From assembly GCA_025808875.1 (NCBI GenBank), contig CP075528.1, forward strand, positions 3,780,473 through 3,844,472: a stretch of 64,000 bases of DNA. Direction: 5' to 3'. The first letter of the stretch is position 1; every line of letters starts with the position of its first letter. The translations under genes and the position numbers were made by a program. A model generated the notes under the pieces. That model had not been told where the DNA came from, did not search any database, and was given only the letters and a program-made list of their open reading frames with translations. Shown piece by piece: positions 51,219-58,932 of the stretch. This DNA is from Enhydrobacter sp. (GTDB lineage: Bacteria; Pseudomonadota; Alphaproteobacteria; Reyranellales; Reyranellaceae).

Positions 51219-52967
51219 TCAGAGGCTGAGGCCACGCTTGCGACCAAGGTTCCAATCAACGTGGCCACCCGGTAGGACCACGCCGGCAACATGCTCGTTG
51301 GCGTGCCGCTCCAGAGCAGGCCGCCAGGGCACGAGCTGAAAGCCCAGCCCGTCATCGATCATCGCAAAGCGGCCCGATGACAGGACGATACGCTGGCGAT
51401 AGATGCCAGCGACGTGCTTACCTTCGCCCGCGGGCTGGTAGGCCAGTCCCGTCTCGACCGCGAGCTTGGCGGCCGCCTCATTGATCTCGCGACGTCGCAG
51501 CGTGTCGAGCAAGTCGCGAGCGAAGACCGTTTGCTGCCCTTGCCGTCGGGCCAAGCCTTCAGTCGCGAGATGGTCGATCCTCCGATCCATGGCATCCCGT
51601 ACAGCGACTCCAAAACCCGAACCGGTCGCGGTGTCGCGCGAAAGCAGCTGGCGATCGAGCCAAGTCGCCCCAGGCGCGAAAACCTGTTCTTGCAGCGAGA
51701 GGTCAGATCGAACAGCGAGCGACAGTCGGTCGTAACCTTTGTCGTCCCGGTAGGCGCGCGCCTCGACAATGGCTCCCGGCTTGGCATCACCGGTCATCTC
51801 GAGCGCAGAGAACTGGAGATGGTGCGTGCGACCATCAATCCCATCGACGATGGCATAGGCAGATCCTCTGAGTTCATCGTGCAGTCCGCGCTCGACAAGG
51901 CGGCCCAGCACCTGGTCGGTCACCCGATCACCATGGAGTGCAAAGCCAGAAACATCCGCCTCACGCCCGGCCGCGACCATGGCACGGTGCATGGTCTTGA
52001 TGATGTCTCCCCGAATGGAGAGATCGCGCAGCGTCTGCTCCAGCCCGGGCTTGAAGGTCCAGCGACCCGGGGCGACCTGGTCGCCAAGCCCAAGCCGCTC
52101 GAGCTTCGCTATCCGACCGACCATCAGACGGCGTAGCTCGGGGTCCTCATCAGGCGACCCCGGACGAAGATCGGCGACCCCTCCCCCTTCGTCCGCGGCG
52201 GCACGGAGCGCCCGATCAAGGCCGGTCCACCGTTCAGCCTCGACCTCTCTTTCAAGAGCTGAACTGATCTCGCGATCGCTGCGTGGGCCGAGCTCGAGTG
52301 TAACCCGGTCGGCCGCTCGTGCCCGCATACCGCGGCTGATGTAGTCACGACTGATGACGAGGTCCTTGCCATCATCGGCCCGCCCACGCACCAGCACGTG
52401 GACGTGCGGATTGTCGGTGTTCCAGTGATCGACGGCGATCCAGTCCAGCTTGGTTCCAAGGTCCCCTTCGGCCTCCGCCATCAGCTCTCGGGTAAAGGCC
52501 TGCAAGTCCGACATCCGGGCGGCATCTTCTGGCGAAATGGTGAAGCGGAAGTGATGGCGGTCCTGCTCGCACCGCTCGGCAAAGGCCTGGCTGTCCGCAT
52601 CTTCCGATCTCGCATCGAACATCCGCGCGTCAGCGCCATCACGGGTCACGCCGTCGCGCTTCAAATAGGCGACATGCTTGGCCAGAGGCGCCGAACGGAA
52701 CTGCTTTCCCTGATGGCGAACCACCCGGGTCATGATGACGACCCGCCGACCGGGAGATCGCAGGGAAAGAGCGAGGGCGGCGCGGCGGCCGCGGCCGAAG
52801 CGGGACCCCGCCCCGCCCCTGGCGCGGCCGAAGGCCGGCCCGGTATGGCCCGCTTTCTTCGCGGCCCGCATGACCTGCGCGACGAAACTCTTGGGCCTGG
52901 CTGCCCAGCGACCTCCGTCGCGAATACGGCCAGGCCGAACCCGGAGGTCGTCGTCGCCCCTTCTCAC
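51219..52967 (-). CDS. Relaxase/mobilisation nuclease (VirD2-like, DUF3363)
   Basis: The 582-residue relaxase has the HxH metal-binding motif in DNPHVHVLVRG near residue 185 and a candidate nucleophilic Tyr in HVAYLKRDGVT near residue 95. The C-terminal DUF3363 region includes SSGRFAMIDDGLGFQLVPW and GHVDWNLGRKRGLSL. It nicks the transferred strand at oriT and stays bound to its 5' end. The first 80 residues are Arg-rich, as in homologues. The GTG at 52967 with GGACGAAGG upstream is chosen. The likely oriT lies in the 247 bases upstream. Confidence 0.9.
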   Translation of the reverse strand: MRRGDDDLRVRPGRIRDGGRWAARPKSFVAQVMRAAKKAGHTGPAFGRARGGAGSRFGRGRRAALALSLRSPGRRVVIMTRVVRHQGKQFRSAPLAKHVAYLKRDGVTRDGADARMFDARSEDADSQAFAERCEQDRHHFRFTISPEDAARMSDLQAFTRELMAEAEGDLGTKLDWIAVDHWNTDNPHVHVLVRGRADDGKDLVISRDYISRGMRARAADRVTLELGPRSDREISSALEREVEAERWTGLDRALRAAADEGGGVADLRPGSPDEDPELRRLMVGRIAKLERLGLGDQVAPGRWTFKPGLEQTLRDLSIRGDIIKTMHRAMVAAGREADVSGFALHGDRVTDQVLGRLVERGLHDELRGSAYAIVDGIDGRTHHLQFSALEMTGDAKPGAIVEARAYRDDKGYDRLSLAVRSDLSLQEQVFAPGATWLDRQLLSRDTATGSGFGVAVRDAMDRRIDHLATEGLARRQGQQTVFARDLLDTLRRREINEAAAKLAVETGLAYQPAGEGKHVAGIYRQRIVLSSGRFAMIDDGLGFQLVPWRPALERHANEHVAGVVLPGGHVDWNLGRKRGLSL

Positions 52968-53214
52968 GGCCTTCGTCCCTTGGCATTGATAGGAGAGATG
53001 GCGCTTGGGCCGTTGATATCACTGGCTTTTCTCGCGCGAGCGCCGGCATCGCGACGCGAAGGATTGGCAGAAACCTCAATCCCACCAACCACATGCGCCC
53101 GACCGCGGTCGGCGCTTTTATCTTGCCGTCCGTGGATTGGGCTTTCCTGAGGCCTCCAGCTCACTCGGGCAATCGGGAGAATGCAGGAACAGGGGCCGCT
53201 GTCGACATGTCGCA
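52968..53214. promoter_or_regulatory. Noncoding region upstream of the relaxase, candidate oriT
   Basis: Between the relaxase start and the transglycosylase stop lie 247 noncoding bases. They contain a perfect 14-base palindrome CCGACCGCGGTCGG at 53099 to 53112, extended by GC flanks into a longer hairpin and followed on the plus strand by TTTTAT. The hairpin could be a terminator or part of oriT. A nick site cannot be assigned by eye. Confidence 0.4.
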
Positions 53215-54033
53215 TCATTCGAACCGCGCTGCACCTGTCCGGCCGACGAACAGTCCCTCGGCCCGGGGCTGCAGCGCAAACTCGCCGGCAAGGGAACGGC
53301 CAACGGAAGCGCGGCCGGATGGTGGTAGCGGTGACAATGATCCTGCCCGCGAACCGCCAGGACTACGCGACGCGAATAGCGCCGCTTCTTGCCAAGGGAT
53401 CGCACGCCGGGTGATAGCGAGGGCACCTCCACGCTGCGTCTCGCCGATCATCGGGGCGATTGTTGCGACGTAGAGCTGCGTCTCGTTCGGCAGCTCCCGA
53501 CCAGACGCCAAGTATTTCTCGTAGCGTTGGGGACCTGCATTGTAGGCCGCCAGAAATCCAGGTGACCCGTAGCGGTCATGCATCTCCCGCAGGTATGCGG
53601 CGCCAGCAAGAATGTTGTCGCGCGGGTCAAAGGGATCGACGCCGAAGCCATGGCGGGACCGCAAGTCGGTCCACGTATCAGGCATAATCTGCATGAGACC
53701 CATCGCGCCCCCCGGCGAGACGGCGCGCGCATCTCCACCGCTTTCCAGCATCATGACAGCATTGATCCAAGGGATCGGCACATCGAAGCGCCGCGCAGCC
53801 TCAGCAACGAAGTCGGCAAATGGATCCGCAGCAGCTTCCCTCTTCGACTGATTGACGACGAATGGTTCGGCATGCGTGGGGCAAGCTACTGCCGCGGTCA
53901 GCAAAGGCAGAAGAACCATGGCCAGCACCGCGCCAAGCCGACCAACACCTCGCCGGTTCATGACCGGGAAGGGAGCAAGGTTGAGATGCTTGGCGGGGAA
54001 GCGGTTGGCAGTTCGAACACAAAAGGAGTGCAT
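53215..54033 (-). CDS. Lytic transglycosylase (VirB1-like)
   Basis: About 272 residues. A signal peptide (RLGAVLAMVLLPLLTAAVA) precedes the SLT domain: INAVMMLESGGDARAVSPGGAMGLMQIMPDTW with catalytic Glu in LESGG, and FLAAYNAGPQRYEKYL. It opens peptidoglycan for the transfer apparatus. The ATG at 54033 follows AAGGA; starts at 54039 (overlapping the traF stop) and 53961 (directly before the signal peptide) are also possible. The C-terminal tail is Arg/Ser/Pro-rich. Confidence 0.9.
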   Translation of the reverse strand: MHSFCVRTANRFPAKHLNLAPFPVMNRRGVGRLGAVLAMVLLPLLTAAVACPTHAEPFVVNQSKREAAADPFADFVAEAARRFDVPIPWINAVMMLESGGDARAVSPGGAMGLMQIMPDTWTDLRSRHGFGVDPFDPRDNILAGAAYLREMHDRYGSPGFLAAYNAGPQRYEKYLASGRELPNETQLYVATIAPMIGETQRGGALAITRRAIPWQEAALFASRSPGGSRAGSLSPLPPSGRASVGRSLAGEFALQPRAEGLFVGRTGAARFE

Positions 54034-54035
54034 GG

Positions 54036-54548
54036 TCATTCCTTCTCGATCCAAACGGGCTGTGCGCGCGCGAGAACGGCAGAGGACGAGATCGGTCCAA
54101 AGTATCGGCCGTCAAACGAATCGGCTGATTGCCAATTCATGAGGAAGACTTCGTCGGCAGCTATGACGCGACATCCTTGCCAGACCGGCAGCGGTCGGCC
54201 GCGACTGTCTCGCTCTCGCGCAACGCCCACGGCGACGGCATCGACGAAGATCGAGAGCCTTACCCTGCAAACGACTTGTCCAGGGAGGGCCAAAACATGT
54301 TTCAGCATGGGGACACCGCGCGGCAGATAGCTACGATCGGCGAGGAAGCTTGCGAGCGGGTCCGGCGGCAGCACAGCGACAAGCTCGCCGACATGCCGAA
54401 CCTTGCTTGGGTGCAAGCTGTATAGGCCGAGCGGAACGCTCGCCGAGGCGTTCCATATGTAAAGCGGTGTATGCCCGTGGCCACAGGCCAGAGCCAGCAC
54501 GCCAGTGCTACCCAGAGCGCAGACCAGGATCGCTCTGCGCGGGGTCAC
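54036..54548 (-). CDS. traF: Conjugal transfer protein TraF, S26 family signal peptidase
   Basis: About 170 residues of the S26 peptidase family. An N-terminal membrane segment (AILVCALGSTGVLALACG) is followed by SASVPLGLYSL with the catalytic Ser and by MLKHVLALPGQVV with the catalytic Lys. TraF matures or cyclises the TrbC pilin. The GTG at 54548 overlaps the DUF2840 stop (GTGA) and has GGATCGAG upstream; a longer frame to 54602 has no support. Confidence 0.92.
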   Translation of the reverse strand: MTPRRAILVCALGSTGVLALACGHGHTPLYIWNASASVPLGLYSLHPSKVRHVGELVAVLPPDPLASFLADRSYLPRGVPMLKHVLALPGQVVCRVRLSIFVDAVAVGVARERDSRGRPLPVWQGCRVIAADEVFLMNWQSADSFDGRYFGPISSSAVLARAQPVWIEKE

Positions 54549-55009
54549 GGCTCGATCCGTTGACGCTGCAGCCAGGCCTGATGACGCGAGCGCGTGTACC
54601 ATCGCGGCGTCTCGCCGGCAGACAGACGGTTATGGACATGCCGCCAGTAGTCCGGCGCCGCGTCAGCAGGATCGACACCAATTGCTTCAACGGTATCGAT
54701 CATCTGCAGTACCTGCTGGACCTTCGCCCAGCCGGAGATCCGCAGCAGGATGTCGCCTCCAGGGCGCACGTAGGGGACGGTGGCGCACGACGCACCGGCC
54801 GGTACCGTGCGTAGGATGTCGATGCGGGACACGATGGTGCCGAAATCGTTGGCGGCCCAGCGGACGAAGGCAAAGATGCTGCCGGGCGTGAACGACAGGA
54901 CACGCCGTCGGCGATCGAGGATCTGTTCGGCCGCCGGTCGGCCGAAGCGGATCCAGTGCTCGATGTGCTTCTCGAGCCACAGGAGCTCGACGCGGGTGAG
55001 ATCGCTCAT
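54545..55009 (-). CDS. DUF2840 domain-containing protein
   Basis: A 154-residue soluble protein: LTRVELLWLEKHIEHWIRFG, RRRRVLSFTPGSIFAFVRWAANDFGT and PGGDILLRISGWAKVQQVL are characteristic of DUF2840, which stands before traF in this element type. The function is not known. Its start codon overlaps the stop of a short upstream frame, as would be expected if a parA gene had once preceded it. Confidence 0.85.
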   Translation of the reverse strand: MSDLTRVELLWLEKHIEHWIRFGRPAAEQILDRRRRVLSFTPGSIFAFVRWAANDFGTIVSRIDILRTVPAGASCATVPYVRPGGDILLRISGWAKVQQVLQMIDTVEAIGVDPADAAPDYWRHVHNRLSAGETPRWYTRSRHQAWLQRQRIEP

Positions 55010-55099
55010 GCTGCACGACCGACGCCAAGCGGACGCACCAGCTGCTCCCGTCCCGGCCCACCGGCTATCCCCAGTTGTGGATGCACGTCGTCCGTTAGA

Positions 55100-55118
55100 C
55101 AGATTCCGAAGGAATCTG
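55100..55118. terminator. Perfect hairpin near the replication locus
   Basis: CAGATTCC-GAA-GGAATCTG forms an 8-base perfect stem with a 3-base loop, located between DUF2840 and the iterons. It may be a replication-control hairpin or a weak terminator; no T run follows. Confidence 0.4.
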
Positions 55119-55173
55119 AGTTAGGGAAGTTAAGGGCGGTCCAAGTCGCTGAGCACCAAGGACAAATCGCTAA

Positions 55174-55242
55174 ATCGGGTCCCCGATAGCACGAGGATCG
55201 GGTCCCCGATGGCACGATAGTCGGGGTCCCCGACAGCACGAG
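55174..55242. repeat. Three 23-base tandem repeats (iteron-like) beside repA
   Basis: Three head-to-tail copies start at 55174, 55197 and 55220. Each has a core like ATCGGGTCCCCGAT followed by AGCACGAGG or a near variant. The core is partly palindromic. Copy 3 has TCGGGGTCCCCGA. Regular 23-base spacing, about two helical turns, beside a replication initiator gene suggests RepA-binding iterons or a partition/autoregulation site. Confidence 0.7.
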
Positions 55243-55247
55243 CCGAG

Positions 55248-56087
55248 TCACAGCTTATCCCCAGGGCGAACGACCATGGGCGAGAAAATGAGTCGTTCGA
55301 TCCCGCGCGAGTCGCGCTGGATGACCAGCTGGTAGCCCGGCAGGGTCTGTCGGCGCACAATCTCGCGCAGGTCGTACGCGAAGTGCTTGGGCGGTGAGAG
55401 GCTGCCCGATTTACGATGCAGGTGCAGAATATCGAAGCTCCAGCCGCCGACCTGGTGCCCGCCATGCTTGCGCACCACGCGGTAGAGCCAGCGCTCAAGC
55501 CCGCCCGTCAGCTCGAAATACGCGCGGTCGATAGTCAACACCAGTGCTTCATCCAGCACGCCCGCGTAGAACCAATCGGGCAGGATCAGTTCAAGGCCAA
55601 GCGGTCGACCGTGTGCATCGGCTGTCTCTTTCCATTCATTGATCCAGGAGAAGCGGTGTCGTCGGCGCTCCGCCGGCTGGCGGATGGACGTCAGCACCGT
55701 CGTCGACTGCAGACGGTCGAGCGCAGCCTTCAGACGATCATAGTCACGCACGCTAGTACCACGCCCGACGAACGTCAGAATCTCATACGGCGTGGCAGCC
55801 ATGAGACGGGACGTCTTCAAGCCAGCATCGCGCGCCTCGATGATTTGTGAGGCGGCCCAAATTAGGACGTCTGCGTCCCAAATGGTGGCCATGCCGTGTT
55901 CCGGAACGGCTTCGACGCGTATCTGAATGCCCCCAACGCGGAAGTCGATCGGCACGAGGCGCTTTGACTTGGCCAGTGAGAAGAACGGATAGGCCATGAG
56001 GTCCTGCGAATCGCGAGGCGCCAGATCGCCGGGCAACGCCCGAAATAAGTCGAGCTGGTCGCGTTCAGATGGAGGTTTGCGGCGCAT
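55248..56087 (-). CDS. repA: Replication initiator protein A (RPA family)
   Basis: About 279 residues. SERDQLDLFRALPGDLAPRDSQDLMAYPFFSLAKSKR is the conserved N-terminus of the RPA (replication initiator protein A) family. IQIRVEAVPEHGMATIWDADVLIWA and RFSWINEW follow, then the C-terminal winged-helix part LERWLYRVVRKHGGHQ. It binds origin repeats and starts replication, supporting an extrachromosomal or post-excision replicating stage of the element. The ATG at 56087 aligns with family length; a GTG at 56102 is possible. Iteron-like repeats lie 5 bases beyond its stop. Confidence 0.9.
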   Translation of the reverse strand: MRRKPPSERDQLDLFRALPGDLAPRDSQDLMAYPFFSLAKSKRLVPIDFRVGGIQIRVEAVPEHGMATIWDADVLIWAASQIIEARDAGLKTSRLMAATPYEILTFVGRGTSVRDYDRLKAALDRLQSTTVLTSIRQPAERRRHRFSWINEWKETADAHGRPLGLELILPDWFYAGVLDEALVLTIDRAYFELTGGLERWLYRVVRKHGGHQVGGWSFDILHLHRKSGSLSPPKHFAYDLREIVRRQTLPGYQLVIQRDSRGIERLIFSPMVVRPGDKL

Positions 56088-56105
56088 TGGCAGTGCCGGC
56101 ACACG

Positions 56106-56390
56106 TCAGCGCCGAATCCGATCGGCGTACGCGGGCGAGACGGCGACGTGCCGTTTGGCCGGCAGCACGGTCCCTGTCCCAGGGTCCGACGTTGACATCT
56201 TGGTGCCGCGGTCTGCCCACGCCTTCAGGTCGTCAATCGCGTAGACGACGCGCCCGCCGATCTTCCGGTAGGCAGGGCCAGTGCCATAGGTGCGATGCTT
56301 CTCGAGCGTGCGCCCAGACAGGCTGAGGAAGCGCGCCGCTTCGGGCGTACGGAGATAGCGTGGAGGAAGACCGGCTGTCGGATCGGGCAT
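56106..56390 (-). CDS. AlpA-like/MerR-type helix-turn-helix protein
   Basis: A 94-residue DNA-binding protein. YLRTPEAARFLSLSGRTLEKHRTYGTGPAYRKIGGRVVYAIDDLKAWAD is the winged HTH of AlpA/excisionase-like (HTH_17) proteins. It stands just upstream of repA on the same strand (18 bases). Such proteins control excision or replication of mobile elements. The C-terminal 30 residues are basic and polar. Confidence 0.9.
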   Translation of the reverse strand: MPDPTAGLPPRYLRTPEAARFLSLSGRTLEKHRTYGTGPAYRKIGGRVVYAIDDLKAWADRGTKMSTSDPGTGTVLPAKRHVAVSPAYADRIRR

Positions 56391-56545
56391 GCGAGAGGCT
56401 CCGTGGTCCTGGCGAGAGCCGTCGACGGCGACGGCGGGTCGGGGACCACGGTGGCGAAGAACGCCTGCGTAGACGGATGACGGAGTGGGGTGGCCTGGTT
56501 AGCGGCACCCCTCCGACGGCCAATCGGAGGCGCTCTTTTTCTGTG

Positions 56546-57317
56546 CTAGCGGCCGCGGAGTAGTTTGCGATAGCCACCTTCCATGGTGGCGACGGCGTCT
56601 TTGACGAGCCGGATCGTCTGGCCGCGTATGGAAGACGTCTTCCAGGGATACCTGGCCACGGCAGCCGGCCCATAAAGGGCCAGGGCAATCTCGCGATAGC
56701 TGGCTTGAGCCTGGTGGCCGTCAAGGGCGCGAACCATCAGGATGAGGCGCTGACGAAGGCGTGCGGTCAGGTCCCATCCTCGGGGTACAGGTCCTGGTGC
56801 TTTGCCAGCGAATCGACGCTGAAGGCGCAGCAGGCCTGCAACACGGAGCAGCATGCTTTCATCCAAGGGAATGATGGCCGCCATCCCTACTCCCGCCCGC
56901 AGGTCCCGCAGCCATACTCGATGATAGCCCAACAGGTCTCGCAGGACGACGTGACGGCCGTCGCCTCCATCATAGGCGATCAGCTGACCAGCGAGGTCGG
57001 CGGAAACGAGTCGATGCGCGTCCTCGAAGTTAGTCGGTGCCGAGGCCAGGATCACGCTGTGAGGCACAAGCTCCGGTCGCCAGACCACCGGAGCGGCGGA
57101 GGTCGCCAGCTTTGGATCGCAGGCGAAAACAAAGCCCCCAACGTTGACCAACGGCTTCTCTGACCGAGGCCGCGTTCGGGACCTGCTTGGAAATCTGGTC
57201 GTACTCTCGCCGGTAACGGGGATTTCGTCGCAAGAATTCCCACGCGAACCCACCCCGGTCGATGCGGTTCAAGGTTTCAATGGTGGCGACTGATCTCCAA
57301 TCCTGTCTCCTTGGCAT
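56546..57317 (-). pseudogene. DUF6499-DUF2285 regulator gene with a frameshift
   Basis: Two overlapping frames encode the two halves of one protein. The first (start 57317, GAGG upstream) gives PRRQDWRSVATIETLNR, FAWEFLRRNPRYRREY and QRWGLCF. The second gives DPKLATSAAPVVWRPELVPHSVIL, LRDLLGYHRVWL and the C-terminal DUF2285 domain YREIALALYGPAAVARYPWKTSSIRG ending GGYRKLLRGR. Full-length relatives join RWGLxF directly to DPxL. The shift lies at about 57125 to 57140, near a TTTT run, and equals one extra base. It may be a mutation, a sequencing error or, less likely, programmed slippage. The family regulates conjugative elements (RovC-like DNA binding). Confidence 0.7.
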
Positions 57318-57465
57318 GTGCGACCTCATCCAAAACGCTACACGGTAGAGATCGCCGACATATTCACATCGCAGTGGGCGCGGAAGTCCTCGGACTTAGA
57401 ACACGCGATGCGCCAAGCGCGCCGGAGTGCGTTTAAGTGAGACGACAGATTCGTGACGATGCTGA

Positions 57466-57729
57466 TCAGTTCAGGGGAGGACGCAGGAGATGGCGATACC
57501 CGGTCTCTGTCATCCAGCGAGCTCGCGCCAGGTGGCTGTCATGAACGACGCGAGCACGTTCTGCTTCACGCTCCGGATCGAGGCCAAAAATAATTCTCAC
57601 TGCTTCGCGCCAATCGGCACCTTCTTCTGCGGCATCGAGCAGGCGGAGATAGGTCACGAGATGCCGCTCATCGTACGGCGTGAGTTTCGCGCTCATCGGA
57701 GGGCTGTCATCGAAGGCCGGTATGGTCAT
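57466..57729 (-). CDS. Small DUF2285/RovC-like DNA-binding domain protein
   Basis: An 87-residue protein: LTPYDERHLVTYLRLLDAAEEGADWREAVRIIFGLDPE, then SHLARARWMTETGYRHLLR. This pattern occurs in the small DNA-binding proteins encoded beside the repA/AlpA region of alphaproteobacterial elements, often labelled DUF2285. The ATG at 57729 is favoured; the frame extends to 57780. It is divergent from the XRE gene and shares the control region with it. Confidence 0.75.
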   Translation of the reverse strand: MTIPAFDDSPPMSAKLTPYDERHLVTYLRLLDAAEEGADWREAVRIIFGLDPEREAERARVVHDSHLARARWMTETGYRHLLRPPLN

Positions 57730-57894
57730 GCCAAGCGATTCTAAGCAATTGGGATTGCAATATCGATGCGCACGAGGCATCGCGTGGGTCGCTGCTGTGC
57801 ATCACCATAAGCTGTAAAGCTCCGATCGATGGCACGTCTGCGCCTAATGCATGCCGCTGCTGAGACATGGCGAGATCCCTCGATCGACGGGCCG

Positions 57895-57908
57895 CGTATT
57901 ATAATACG
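57895..57908. promoter_or_regulatory. Palindromic operator overlapping a -10 hexamer
   Basis: CGTATTATAATACG is a perfect 14-base palindrome and contains TATAAT (57900 to 57905, and by symmetry on both strands). A half-site AAAATACG follows at 57916 to 57923. It lies 37 bases before the XRE start codon, as expected for autorepression by a small HTH protein. Confidence 0.55.
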
Positions 57909-57944
57909 TCGCACTAAAATACGCGAGCGCTTCCTATCCTGCGG

Positions 57945-58175
57945 ATGGACATCCGCAGGGTCTTCGGGGCAAACGTTCGGCGTTATCGGCTAGCGGCTGA
58001 TCTCAGCCAGGCGGCCCTGGCGGAGCGGATGGGTGTTGACCGAGCACATGTAAGTGCGATCGAGCGCGGCCTGCAGAACGCAACTCTCATCACGATCCTG
58101 CAGATATCGGAGGCACTGAGCGTGCGACCCTCCGCATTGCTCGAAGAAAGCGTGTCTAGGGCGAAAGCCTCATAG
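57945..58175 (+). CDS. XRE family helix-turn-helix regulator
   Basis: A 76-residue Cro/C1-type protein: VRRYRLAADLSQAALAERMGVDRAHVSAIERGLQNATLITILQISEALSVRP is the complete HTH_3 domain. Such single-domain repressors act as dimers on short palindromes, and the palindrome at 57895 is the likely target. It may control the divergent small regulator and the element's cargo genes. Confidence 0.92.
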   Translation: MDIRRVFGANVRRYRLAADLSQAALAERMGVDRAHVSAIERGLQNATLITILQISEALSVRPSALLEESVSRAKAS

Positions 58176-58357
58176 CGCGAGGGAAGCGAAGACACCCCTC
58201 CTTCGCTTCGATCCAGGGCGGCTTCATGCGGTCGCCAACCGCCTAGCAGAGTCCTGTCGCCTAAGCAGATCGCGCCAGTGAAGCCGTTCACTTGCGTCGA
58301 TTCTACCATCAAGTTGGTTGAGAGCGATGAACGCCTGCGTTCGTCGGACTGCCACGC

Positions 58358-58891
58358 CTAAGCCGTCCGTTGAACCTCGTGACCATGTGCAGAGGATTTG
58401 GCAGTGAACACCCGCTCGACACGGAACGCCCCTCGGGGTAGCGGCTTCAGCAGCTCGTCCTCCGGGCGCGAGAGATCCAGCCAATCCATCCGCTGCAGGC
58501 GTCGCAGCACCGCCATCTGCCGGCCTTGGTAGCGCGCCACCTCGGCATTGGCCGCCACGGTCAGGATGGCGTAGGCCTCCGGCCAGTGTGCTGACGCAGG
58601 CCGCCAGATCCCGGCGAAATAAAACCAGTCGCCGTCAGCAAGCGAGAATGCGTAGCGCTGCCCTCGATGGACGAGCCGGAACTCCGATGCCGGCACCAGG
58701 CAGCGATGGGTGGGAAACGTCCGCGCTTCGCCGCGCACCAGATTGAACGGCCGTCCGCCAGGCTCCTTCGGCTTCAGGCCCCACGGCAACTCGACCATCT
58801 CCACGCCGTCGTCGCCGTACCGTACGATGATGCGGCGCTCGTCCAGCGGGACGTCCATATCGAAAGCGGCTGCCTTCATGGCAGAGAACAT
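58358..58891 (-). CDS. SRAP-domain protein lacking the catalytic Cys2
   Basis: About 177 residues related to SOS-response-associated peptidases (YedK/HMCES). ELPWGLKPKEPGGRPFNLVRGEARTF, HRCLVPASEF, FYFAGIWRP and FAILTVAAN-like (YAILTVAANAEVARY) segments follow the SRAP order. The hallmark MC at the N-terminus, whose Cys2 links to abasic DNA, is absent. The active-site His region reads YQGRQ instead of HxR. It may be inactive or have another role. The start is uncertain: ATGs at 58891 and 58879 and a TTG at 58915. It diverges from the complete SRAP gene. Confidence 0.75.
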   Translation of the reverse strand: MFSAMKAAAFDMDVPLDERRIIVRYGDDGVEMVELPWGLKPKEPGGRPFNLVRGEARTFPTHRCLVPASEFRLVHRGQRYAFSLADGDWFYFAGIWRPASAHWPEAYAILTVAANAEVARYQGRQMAVLRRLQRMDWLDLSRPEDELLKPLPRGAFRVERVFTAKSSAHGHEVQRTA

Positions 58892-58932
58892 AATAGGAAC
58901 ATCAACAAAGCGCAACGGGCTGGTGAAGCAAG

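Larger units (their letters stand above)
37832..57780. mobile_element. Conjugation and replication backbone of an ICE or plasmid (trb/tra/rep)
   Basis: The gene order is LysR, DUF2274, trbI-G-F-L-K-J-E-D-C-B, CopG-like, traG, relaxase, lytic transglycosylase, traF, DUF2840, repA, AlpA-like and DUF2285. It matches the conserved backbone of proteobacterial integrative conjugative elements and related plasmids with a Trb-type (MPF-T) secretion system. Almost all genes lie on the minus strand with ATGA-type overlaps. No integrase, excisionase target or att site lies in the window, so ICE and plasmid cannot be told apart. The end points given are those of the recognised genes, not real element borders. 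Confidence 0.8.

Noticed and set aside
55174..55242. CRISPR array considered for the three 23-base repeats
   Set aside because: The copies are directly adjacent with no spacers and lie beside repA; iterons are a better explanation.
55006..55251. 81-residue minus-strand frame between repA and DUF2840
   Set aside because: It runs through the iteron repeats and has no domain. I mention it only as a possible parA remnant because its stop overlaps the DUF2840 start.
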